Assembly: GCA_036403235.1 (NCBI GenBank)
Contig: DASWRI010000083.1
Span: 1 to 64,000, forward strand
Direction: 5' to 3'
Source of the DNA: JBGTFE01 sp036403235
GTDB taxonomy: Bacteria > Acidobacteriota > Blastocatellia > Pyrinomonadales > Pyrinomonadaceae
DNA: 64,000 nucleotides
Each line of letters starts with the position of its first letter. Positions within the stretch are counted from its first letter, which is position 1. Position numbers and translations under genes: made by a program. Below, in pieces: positions 1-6,474 of the stretch. The notes below the pieces were generated by a model, which saw nothing but the letters and a program-made list of their open reading frames with translations, did not search any database and was not told where the DNA came from.

Positions 1-2
1 AT

Positions 3-149
3 TTGCGAATCGTTCGCGCCGAGCTTTCACGCGCCGAGCTTTTCGCGCTCGGCGTCAATCTGCCGGTCGAAAACGAGAGCGCAAAGATTAAAACCGATTT
101 GCTCGTCGGCGCTGACGGCGTCGCGCGCGCCATTCGTTTAGTGGAATAG
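3..149 (+). CDS. 3' end of an unrecognised gene (48 codons visible)
   Basis: An open frame runs in from the left edge and stops at TAG 147-149. The visible tail ends in DLLVGADGVARAIRLVE. Its codon use matches the neighbours (third positions rich in C/G), so it is probably a real C-terminus. Tails of the form LVG-x-DG-x-ARAIR occur at the ends of some acidobacterial membrane or anti-sigma-like proteins, but that is only recall and no function is assigned. The start and main domains lie outside the window. Confidence 0.6.
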   Translation: MRIVRAELSRAELFALGVNLPVENESAKIKTDLLVGADGVARAIRLVE

Positions 150-172
150 ACCAGAATATTTGAAAAGAAAAT

Positions 173-310
173 TTAACCGCAGAGGACGCGGAGCAGGCGG
201 AGATTTTTAGCAATAATCCATAGAATCTCAAATGCACCGGGGGAGAGAAACGCTTTACCAATCTGTCCTGTTCTAATTTCCTCTGTTTGCTCCGCGTTCC
301 CTGCGGTTAA
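173..310. repeat. Intergenic inverted repeat, CAGAG family, degenerate
   Basis: The left arm (173-206, beginning TTAACCGCAGAGGACGCGGAG) is matched by the reverse complement of the right arm (280-310, CTCTGTTTGCTCCGCG then CTGCGGTTAA), with a spacer of about 70 bp. The inner side of the right arm carries TCCTGTTCTAATTTC, also seen at 61,317-61,337. It is the first of many such elements in the window. Confidence 0.75.
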
Positions 311-343
311 GTTTTTCGAGAATTTAGTTAACGGAGAAATAAC

Positions 344-1345
344 ATGAAACATTTATTTACAATTATGATTTTCGTCGCCGCCCTCGCGGTGTGCGCCGGG
401 GCGCAGACTGTAACGACGACGGTGACCGTCCCGCCGGTGATGATGCCCGCGCCGGTAACGACTACTGTCGAGATGCCTCTGCCGGTCAAAGCACCGACGG
501 TCGTGACCGACAAGATAAATGCCGAAATCGTCACCGCAAGCTCGACCAAAGTCGTCAAAAACGCGCCGTTTTCGGCTGAAGGCGTCAGCGAAAGCGTGCA
601 GATGCTCTCGGACGGCAACCGCATCACGCGCAGCACGACGACGAAAATGTATCGCGACGGCGACGGGCGTTTTCGTCGCGAAGGCGGAGGCGGGGGCGCG
701 GGCAGCGGTTACGGCTACACGACCTACGGCAGCGCGATTACGGTTTACGGCATGTCCGATATGATTTCGATTTTCGACCCGGTCGAAGGCGTCCGATACG
801 TCTTAAATCCGACCGACAAAACCGCGCGCCGCCTCGACGTCAAAAATATGCTCACCGAAGGCGCAATTTACACCACGCTCACCCCGGCGGTCAAAGCGCA
901 GGCTTTAAGCGATATTGACAAAAAAGCGATTGAGCTCGGCACCGTCGCCGCGAAGGCGAACGTCGTCGTTCTGCCGAGCATGGTAACGGGAATGATGAGC
1001 GGCGGAAAAACCGAATCGCTCGGCACAAAAATGTTTGAAGGCGTCGAAGCGGAAGGCACGCGCACGGTGACGACCATCGCCGCCGGAGCAATCGGCAACG
1101 AGCGCCCGATAGAAATCGTTTACGAGCGCTGGTATTCGAAAGAACTCGATTTAATCGTCTATTCGCGTCATTACGACCCGCGTTTCGGCGAGCAGACTTA
1201 TCGTCTCGTCAACATCAGCCGCGCCGAGCCCGACCGCTCGCTGTTCAGCGTCCCGTCGGACTACAAAACGGTTGCCGAATCGGCGATGAAAATTTATACG
1301 ACGGTGGCGCCGGCAGCAGTGACGCCCGTGACGAAACCGCAGTAG
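344..1345 (+). CDS. Secreted protein of an uncharacterised acidobacterial-type family
   Basis: 333 residues. The N-terminus is a Sec signal peptide (MKHLFTIMIFVAALAVCAGAQ, cleavage near residue 20), followed by a Thr/Val/Pro-rich linker. The mature part has the run SVQMLSDGNRITRSTTTKMYRDGDGRFRRE in pieces, then a Gly-rich loop (about residues 113-124), a segment FDPVEGVRYVLNP, and a C-terminal half with ESLGTKMFEGVEAEGTRT, ERPIEIVYERWYS, DPRFGEQTYRLVNI and AEPDRSLFSVPSDY. I recall this order from many acidobacterial secreted proteins of unknown role. It has no catalytic motif. GGAG lies just upstream of the ATG, and a terminator follows at 1387-1456. Confidence 0.85.
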   Translation: MKHLFTIMIFVAALAVCAGAQTVTTTVTVPPVMMPAPVTTTVEMPLPVKAPTVVTDKINAEIVTASSTKVVKNAPFSAEGVSESVQMLSDGNRITRSTTTKMYRDGDGRFRREGGGGGAGSGYGYTTYGSAITVYGMSDMISIFDPVEGVRYVLNPTDKTARRLDVKNMLTEGAIYTTLTPAVKAQALSDIDKKAIELGTVAAKANVVVLPSMVTGMMSGGKTESLGTKMFEGVEAEGTRTVTTIAAGAIGNERPIEIVYERWYSKELDLIVYSRHYDPRFGEQTYRLVNISRAEPDRSLFSVPSDYKTVAESAMKIYTTVAPAAVTPVTKPQ

Positions 1346-1386
1346 TGCGCGGGTTGATACAAAACGAAGCACTATCGCAGAAAAGG

Positions 1387-1456
1387 AGAGGAACTGAGCC
1401 TTCCTCTTCTTAATTTTTAATAAAAAAAAGACGGTTAAATTAATAACCGTCTTTTT
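1387..1456. terminator. Two stacked hairpins, probably a bidirectional terminator
   Basis: A 7-bp stem (1387-1393 with 1401-1407, loop CTGAGCC) lies 41 bp past the stop at 1345. A 13-bp perfect stem follows (1425-1437 with 1444-1456, AAAAAGACGGTTA), flanked by A and T runs on either strand. It sits between convergent genes ending at 1345 and 1497, so it can end transcription from both sides. Confidence 0.85.
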
Positions 1457-1496
1457 CGTTTCGGAGAATACTAGTTTACAAAGCGTTTTACCGTTT

Positions 1497-2042
1497 CTAG
1501 TATTGCTGAAGATTCAAAATCGTCGAAAGAATCGAGCCTAAAACGTTCGTTCCGCTGCTTCCGTATTGATTACGGCGATAAAATCCGTCTTCGTAACCTT
1601 TCTGGAAACCCTGCTGGAAGTAATACTGATACTGGCTCTGGTCAACGTAGTTCTGATAACCGTAAGTTCCGCTGCGATACATACTTTGATTGTTGTAATT
1701 GTATCTGCCGCGACGCGAAGCGTCCATCTGTCCGGCACGGAAACCCTGCTGGTAACCGTTATTTACGGCCTGGCGCAGCATCTGAGCGCCGCGCTCGTCG
1801 GTCTGGTAATAACTGCCGTTGCGGTAAACGCGGTAGCGCATTTGATTATATTGCTGCTGCTGCTGTTGTTGGCGGTCAATCCTACGTTCCTGTTTTTCAA
1901 TTCTCTGCTGCTGCTTGCGAACCTGCCTGTCGCGGTATCTGTCATTGCTGTACTGCGCGTTCGCCACGCTGCTCGTTCCCAAAATCGCCACAAAACCTAA
2001 AGCGGCACCCATCGTAATTTTTTTAATACTGCTTAATCTCAT
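1497..2042 (-). CDS. Secreted Gln/Arg/Tyr-rich protein with paired GxxxG-type segments
   Basis: 181 residues. Signal peptide at 1-29 (cleavage after SSVANA), then a charged, Gln-rich stretch (about 32-66, KQQQRIEKQERRID and a poly-Q run) likely to form a coiled coil. Two related segments follow, each with glycines at fixed spacing before an Asp: NNGYQQGFRAGQMDASRRGR and YFQQGFQKGYEDGFYRRNQ. Such G-x-x-x-G motifs are common in small envelope proteins, but I cannot name a family. The strong Shine-Dalgarno CGGAGG 7 bp before the ATG supports the start. The gene converges with 344-1345. Confidence 0.75.
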   Translation of the reverse strand: MRLSSIKKITMGAALGFVAILGTSSVANAQYSNDRYRDRQVRKQQQRIEKQERRIDRQQQQQQQYNQMRYRVYRNGSYYQTDERGAQMLRQAVNNGYQQGFRAGQMDASRRGRYNYNNQSMYRSGTYGYQNYVDQSQYQYYFQQGFQKGYEDGFYRRNQYGSSGTNVLGSILSTILNLQQY

Positions 2043-2584
2043 AAAAACCTCCGTGATTTCGCGCTCTTATTTCAAAATTTATGAAGCCGAAAGAGCGTCG
2101 TATTCTGATGACCGGTCTTGCTTCAAATCCGGTCGTCTTGCCCTCATATAAGGGCAATGAGCGTGCCAAAGATGCGCGAAGGCAATGTAACTTTATGCGA
2201 TTAGAAGGCTTTAGTCTAAAGACGGGAGCAAATAAAACACGCCGGAGATATTTTATTTTTACCCGATATGGATTGATGTAATACTATTTCGTTTCAAATC
2301 AAAACAGACAGTCTTAAAGAGAGCTGAAAACTATCTGCGAATAATAAAACATATTTAGAGCGTGCCACCGATTAAAGAAAAGCGACCGCTTTTGCTTTTT
2401 CCGGCAGGATTAATCTTTAAAATGCGAACGATTTTGCAGGAGCAAAAAGCGAGCTTTGATTGAATGTTTTTGAATTATATTTAATTTACGGAAAAAGGCA
2501 AGAAAAAAGTGTATGGAGTAATGTCGTAAATAGTGAATAATTGATAGTTGATAGTTGATAGCTGATAGTTAAGACGAGTTTCTT
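2043..2584. other. AT-richer intergenic region, no convincing gene
   Basis: 542 bp between two minus-strand genes. It holds a short hairpin (2378-2393, AAAAGCG/CGCTTTT, followed on the minus strand by TTTCTTTAAT) that could end transcription of the regulator to the right, and the tandem word array at 2533-2571. A 66-codon frame at 2081-2281 has no ribosome site and no recognisable protein, so I do not call it. The promoter of the 1497-2042 gene should lie in the left part. Confidence 0.6.
2533..2571. repeat. Tandem heptamer TGATAGT, about four copies
   Basis: TTGATAG is repeated with a period of 7 bp just downstream of the regulator gene's stop. The same word occurs in inverted form at 48,214-48,284. 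Confidence 0.8.
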
Positions 2585-4399
2585 TTATCGCCTGACGCTG
2601 AAAAGCCGCCATTCTTCCTGTATGTCGGGGAAGGATTTTCTTCCCTTTTCCTTAAACTCGATGCCCGAGCCGGCGACTAAGTCTTTGACGGTGCGTGAAG
2701 CGAGAATCTCGCCGAGCGCGGCTTCGGCGGCGATTTTCTGGGCGAGCTCGACCGCCACGCCGCCGTATGTCTTGCCGCGCACTTCGCATTCGCCGGTGTG
2801 CAAACCGGTTTTGACGCGCAGATTCAGACGCTGCGCCGATTCATTGATGGCCAGCGAGCAGCGAATCGCGCGCGCCGGGCCGTCAAAAACGGCGAGCAGG
2901 CCTTTTTCGTCGAACGAAACTTCGCGCCCCTTAAAAAGCTCTATCTGGCGGCGCACGTAAACGCCCGAGCGCTCGATAAAATCTTCCCAGTTGGTCATCT
3001 CCAGCGCCTGCTTTTCGGGGTCGTCGATTTTTACGTTCATCACCGTCGCCAGCACGCGGTCGTATTCTTCCGAGAAGCGAACGCCGGTCAGAAACTCCTC
3101 GATTTCGTCTAAGATTTCGTCCTGATTTCCGACAAAAGGCAGATGGTCGATGCCGCCCAGCTCGACGTATTTGCAGGCGGGAATCTGCGAGGCGACAAAG
3201 CGTCCTTCTTCGACTTTGAGACATAAATCACCGCTCCGGTGAATGACGAGCGTCGGCACGCGAACCGTCGGGAGAACGTTGCGCACGTCGATTTCCGCGT
3301 TCATTTTCGTCAGAGCGACGGCCGCGCCGGGACTTGCGCCCATCCTCAGATAAGTCGCCCACCAATCGCGAAAATCCTCGTTGCCGGAAAGCGATGGCGC
3401 GCGTTCTTCGATGCCGACGGGCTTGCCCCAATCGCGCCGCATCAATTCGAAAAACGCCTCGCGGTCGTCGGCCGAAACACCCCACGGATAATCTTCGTCC
3501 TTGATTCGTTTGGCGTATGTTCCAATCATCACGAGCGCGGTCGTGCGGTCGGGATAAGTCGCGGCGAAAAGCGAGCACATCGGGCCGCCCTCGGAAACGC
3601 CGATAAGAACGGCGCGCTCCGAGCCGACCGCGTCCATCACGGCGTGAACGTCTTCCATTCTTTGTTCGAGCGTCGGCAATTCGTTTATCGGCACGCGGTC
3701 GGAAAGCCCCGTTCCGCGTTTATCGAAAAGAATGAGGCGCGAAAACGATGCGAGGCGATTTAAGAAAGCGGCAAAATGCGGCTCTTTCCAGAAATATTCG
3801 AGATGCGAAACCCAGCCCATCACAAACACGATATCCAAATCGCCGTCGCCGATTGTCTGGTAAGCGATATTGACGTCGCCGTTCTGCACATACTGCGTCT
3901 CGGGAAGAAAAGACGGAGAGGCGAGCAGATGATGAGATGAAGAGACAAGACTCGTTTGCCCGAAAATCTCCTCATCTCCTTTTCTCATCGTCTCCTCTTC
4001 CAAATTTTCTTCGCCGGAAACATCACGAATAAAAACGCGTGCCTGCGTCCGCTCGAAGATTTCCGATTCTTCTTCGATTAACTCGACGGGCGCGACAAAG
4101 CGATAGCCGTATTTCGGGACGGTTTCGATAAATTTTATGTCTTTTGTCTCGCCGAGCACGCGGCGCAGCTGCGAGATGTTCTGCGCGAGATTGTTTTCCT
4201 CGACAAAGCTGTCTTCCCAGATTTGTTTGAGCATCCGCTCTTTGCTCAAAACGCGCCCGCCGTTTTCGACCAGCAAAAACAGCGTGTCGAAAACTTTCGG
4301 CGACAAAGAAATCGTTTTCACGCCGTCGAAAAGTATGCGCTCGGCGGCGTCGAGCCGAAAGTTTGCAAAGCTGTAGATTTTCCCGAAAAAGTTATTCAT
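2585..4399 (-). CDS. Winged-helix regulator fused to an alpha/beta hydrolase and a degenerate class III cyclase domain
   Basis: 604 residues in three parts. Residues 8-107 are an OmpR/CadC-type winged helix (LSPKVFDTLFLLVENGG...VSQLRRVLGE-like core, ending KYGYRFVAPV). Residues 166-440 are an alpha/beta hydrolase with nucleophile Ser269 in GVSEGG, FDKRGTGLSD, and His419 in GGIDHLPF. Residues 450-600 match class III nucleotidyl cyclases (FDGPARAIRC, TGLHTGECEVRGK, SRTVKDLVAGSGIEF). Both metal-binding Asp positions of the cyclase are Lys (K457, K499), so catalysis is unlikely. No membrane segment is visible, so it is probably a cytoplasmic one-component regulator. The linker at about 132-163 is encoded by a repeat element. 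It is divergent from the gene at 4584, with an 11-bp repeat array between them. Confidence 0.9.
   Translation of the reverse strand: MNNFFGKIYSFANFRLDAAERILFDGVKTISLSPKVFDTLFLLVENGGRVLSKERMLKQIWEDSFVEENNLAQNISQLRRVLGETKDIKFIETVPKYGYRFVAPVELIEEESEIFERTQARVFIRDVSGEENLEEETMRKGDEEIFGQTSLVSSSHHLLASPSFLPETQYVQNGDVNIAYQTIGDGDLDIVFVMGWVSHLEYFWKEPHFAAFLNRLASFSRLILFDKRGTGLSDRVPINELPTLEQRMEDVHAVMDAVGSERAVLIGVSEGGPMCSLFAATYPDRTTALVMIGTYAKRIKDEDYPWGVSADDREAFFELMRRDWGKPVGIEERAPSLSGNEDFRDWWATYLRMGASPGAAVALTKMNAEIDVRNVLPTVRVPTLVIHRSGDLCLKVEEGRFVASQIPACKYVELGGIDHLPFVGNQDEILDEIEEFLTGVRFSEEYDRVLATVMNVKIDDPEKQALEMTNWEDFIERSGVYVRRQIELFKGREVSFDEKGLLAVFDGPARAIRCSLAINESAQRLNLRVKTGLHTGECEVRGKTYGGVAVELAQKIAAEAALGEILASRTVKDLVAGSGIEFKEKGRKSFPDIQEEWRLFSVRR
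3911..4004. repeat. Imperfect inverted repeat inside the regulator gene (linker)
   Basis: Plus-strand GATGAGATGAAGAGAC on the left faces CTCATCTCC and CTCATCGTCTCCTC on the right. Similar CTCATC/GATGAG words form the intergenic element at 9431-9503. It stays in frame and encodes the Glu/Lys- and Ser-rich linker between the winged helix and hydrolase domains. Confidence 0.6.
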
Positions 4400-4409
4400 T
4401 TATCGAACC

Positions 4410-4464
4410 GTCATTTGTTTTTTCATAATTTCTTCAGAAAAAATTCATAACTTTCTAAAGATTA
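4410..4464 (+). promoter_or_regulatory. Phased 11-bp repeat array (candidate operator) between divergent genes
   Basis: Consecutive 11-bp units start at 4410, 4421, 4432, 4443 and 4454: GTCATTTGTTT, TTTCATAATTT, CTTCAGAAAAA, ATTCATAACTT, TCTAAAGATTA. It lies 10 bp upstream of the regulator start (4399, minus strand) and 119 bp upstream of the gene at 4584. An 11-bp direct-repeat spacing is what OmpR/PhoB-type winged helices use, so binding by the adjacent regulator is an inference. Confidence 0.65.
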
Positions 4465-4583
4465 CGCCGCTCGTTTCGCTTTAAGCTTTTCCTGCGCTTT
4501 AAGATATGTGGAAATTCACCAAAAATTTTAACGCAGTTTGCCGAAAACACAAACGACTTCGCCAATAGTTGAAATAAAAGTTT

Positions 4584-4877
4584 ATGAAAATCCAGAGACA
4601 GAGGGAGATTGTTATCGAATTTGAGCGCGTCCGGCTCGTTCGCAAAAGGGCGAAAACGAGCCTGCTCTTTTGCCGCGCGTGCGCGAGCGAAGTCGATTTT
4701 ATCGCCCTCGGCGAAGCGGCGGCGCTTTTCGGCGTCAGTGCGGCGCAGCTCTTCCAATTCGTAAAAACAAACTCCGGCCATTACGAATCCGGCGGCGAAA
4801 TCTATCTCTGCCTCGTCTCTCTTCTCACCAATATGAAAGCAAAAATAAATATAAAAAAGCTGGCAGGAAACTCTTAG
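4584..4877 (+). CDS. Small zinc-ribbon-like/helix-turn-helix protein
   Basis: 97 residues. The N-terminal strands (IVIEFERVRLVRKRAK) are followed by a Cys pair, FCRACASEVDFIALGEAAALFGVS, in which CRAC resembles half a zinc knuckle and the LGEAAALFGVSAAQLFQFV segment resembles a MerR/excisionase-type helix-turn-helix. It ends YESGGEIYLCLVSL and a basic tail. I recall similar small proteins, often annotated as helix-turn-helix proteins, in Blastocatellia. Only two cysteines are clear plus one near the end, so metal binding is uncertain. It sits downstream of the 4410-4464 array and ahead of two genes that carry the same array. Confidence 0.7.
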   Translation: MKIQRQREIVIEFERVRLVRKRAKTSLLFCRACASEVDFIALGEAAALFGVSAAQLFQFVKTNSGHYESGGEIYLCLVSLLTNMKAKINIKKLAGNS

Positions 4878-4915
4878 ATAGTCGGGAAGAGCTGGCAGCT
4901 CTCTCCCGACTATCT
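4876..4915 (+). terminator. Long hairpin at the end of the small HTH gene
   Basis: A 12-bp stem, AGATAGTCGGGA (4876-4887) with TCCCGACTATCT (4904-4915), encloses a second small stem (AGAGCT/AGCTCT). It overlaps the stop codon at 4875-4877. There is no T run directly after it, so it may act as a terminator or as an mRNA-stabilising structure. Confidence 0.6.
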
Positions 4916-4923
4916 CTAACTTA

Positions 4924-4967
4924 TTTCATAAATTTTTCAAAAAACTTTCAGGATTTTCTAAAGATTT
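4924..4967 (+). promoter_or_regulatory. Phased 11-bp repeat array upstream of the 5047 gene
   Basis: Units start at 4924, 4935, 4946 and 4957: TTTCATAAATT, TTTCAAAAAAC, TTTCAGGATTT, TCTAAAGATTT. The same order and the same last unit occur at 4454 and 6388. The array ends 79 bp before the start codon. Confidence 0.7.
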
Positions 4968-5046
4968 CCCCACCATTCGCCGGTTAATCTGGAATTACCA
5001 CGCGGCCAAAAGCCGGCAAAAATTAAAAACAGAAAAGAGAGTAAAA

Positions 5047-6288
5047 ATGAAAAACACAAAAACAAATATGATTCGCAGCTTTTTCTTAAGCAGCATTGCG
5101 CTGCTCGTGCTTATTAATTCGATTTCGGGTGCGCCGGTCGTCCGGCAGGGCTCGGGCGCAAATACGGCGGCGCTTCAGACTATCGTCGACCAGTTTCGCA
5201 CCGATTTGGGCGGCGCTAACAACGGCGTCGGCGGCTCTTTCACGTCCGGCCGGCGCGAGATTAACTGGGACGGCGTGCCCGACGCTTTCGCCGAGCCGAA
5301 CAATTTGCCGCCAAACTTTTTCAACGTCAACAGCCCGCGCGGAATCGTCTTCAACGCGATTGAAGACGCGACGGGTGCGGCGCTCAATCAATTTGCCGTC
5401 AGCGCGACTACCGCCTCGGGCGTTCCCGTCCGGTTCGGCAATCTGAACGCAAATTATACGAACATCTTTCAAACTTTCAGCGCGCAGCGGCTTTTTATCG
5501 CACGCAACACGCAGATTTTGGAAGTTAATTTTCTTATTCCCGGCACGAGCGTCCCGGCGACCGTCAACGGCTTTGGCATCGTCTTTGCCGATGTCGATTC
5601 GGCGACCGGCGGCAATCGCAGCTTGATTCGCTGTTACGGCCCGGACGGCACGCAGCTCAGCGCGGCATCGGCTCCGGTTCTGGACAACGGCCTTTCGTTT
5701 GTCGGCATTTCGTTTAACGCCGGCGAGCGCATTTCGCGATGCGTTATCGAAAGCGGCAACGCGGCGCTGAGCGCGACCAACAATGACGGCACAAACGGCG
5801 TCGACACCGTCGCGATGGACGATTTTATCTACGGCGAACCGCGCGCGACGGAATATCACACGGGCGATTATGACGGCGACGGCGCGACCGATTCGGTCGT
5901 TTATCGTCCGAGCACGAGCAACTGGTTTATTCTTAACAGCGGCTCGAACACGGTGACAATCGACCAGTTCGGCTTAAACGGCGACATTCCGGTCGACGGC
6001 GATTTCGACGGCGACTCGCGCAGCGATTTGTGTATCTTCCGGCCTTCGACCGGCGTCTGGTTCTTTAAGAAAAGCACGGACGGAAGCTCGTTCGGCGCGC
6101 AGTTCGGACAAAACGGCGACAAACCCGTCACCGGCGATTACGATAAGGACGGCAAGACCGACATCGCCGTCTGGCGGCCGTCAAACGGAAACTACTTTGT
6201 CTTGAGAAGCAGCAGCAATTTCTCAACCTTCTTCGGTTACACGTTCGGCGCGAACGGCGACATTCCCATTCAGGGCGGAGCGCAGTAA
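5047..6288 (+). CDS. Secreted FG-GAP/VCBS-repeat protein
   Basis: 413 residues with a signal peptide (about 1-29, cleavage near ISGAP). The N-terminal domain (about 40-270) has REINWDGVPDAFA, LPPNFFNVNSPRG and GTSVPATVNGFGIVFADVD, a layout I know from secreted acidobacterial and planctomycete proteins of unknown role. Residues 275-413 are three propeller-type repeats, each with a D-x-D-x-D-x-x-x-D loop (DYDGDGATD, DFDGDSRSD, DYDKDGKTD) and a FRPST/YRPST/WRPSN turn, expected to bind calcium. It is probably exported to the surface. Upstream array 4924-4967 and downstream hairpin 6313-6344 delimit the unit. The same repeat type ends the next protein. Confidence 0.88.
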   Translation: MKNTKTNMIRSFFLSSIALLVLINSISGAPVVRQGSGANTAALQTIVDQFRTDLGGANNGVGGSFTSGRREINWDGVPDAFAEPNNLPPNFFNVNSPRGIVFNAIEDATGAALNQFAVSATTASGVPVRFGNLNANYTNIFQTFSAQRLFIARNTQILEVNFLIPGTSVPATVNGFGIVFADVDSATGGNRSLIRCYGPDGTQLSAASAPVLDNGLSFVGISFNAGERISRCVIESGNAALSATNNDGTNGVDTVAMDDFIYGEPRATEYHTGDYDGDGATDSVVYRPSTSNWFILNSGSNTVTIDQFGLNGDIPVDGDFDGDSRSDLCIFRPSTGVWFFKKSTDGSSFGAQFGQNGDKPVTGDYDKDGKTDIAVWRPSNGNYFVLRSSSNFSTFFGYTFGANGDIPIQGGAQ

Positions 6289-6312
6289 TTTACAAATTTT
6301 CTTCTCGACTTC

Positions 6313-6344
6313 AAAAGGACAGGCTCAAAAAAGTCTGTCCTTTT
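6313..6344 (+). terminator. Rho-independent terminator of the 5047 gene
   Basis: A 10-bp stem AAAAGGACAG/CTGTCCTTTT with a 12-nt loop is followed by a run of six T. It sits 25 bp after the stop codon. The final T runs into the next array, whose first unit starts at 6344. Confidence 0.9.
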
Positions 6345-6398
6345 TTCATAAATCATTCATAAAACTTTCAGCTCAATTTCAGGCTTTTCTAAAGATTT
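6344..6398 (+). promoter_or_regulatory. Phased 11-bp repeat array upstream of the 6475 gene
   Basis: Five units start at 6344, 6355, 6366, 6377 and 6388: TTTCATAAATC, ATTCATAAAAC, TTTCAGCTCAA, TTTCAGGCTTT, TCTAAAGATTT. This is the longest and most regular of the three arrays. It ends 76 bp before the start codon, close to the 79 bp at the 5047 gene. Confidence 0.75.
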
Positions 6399-6474
6399 CG
6401 CCCGTGATAGCAGGCTTAAATAGTATCAGTCCCAAAAATGTAAAAGGTAAAAATATAAGGAGAGATTGTAAAAA

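Noticed and set aside
2081..2281. 66-codon frame in the 2043-2584 space
   Set aside because: No ribosome site, no homologous pattern, composition like non-coding DNA.
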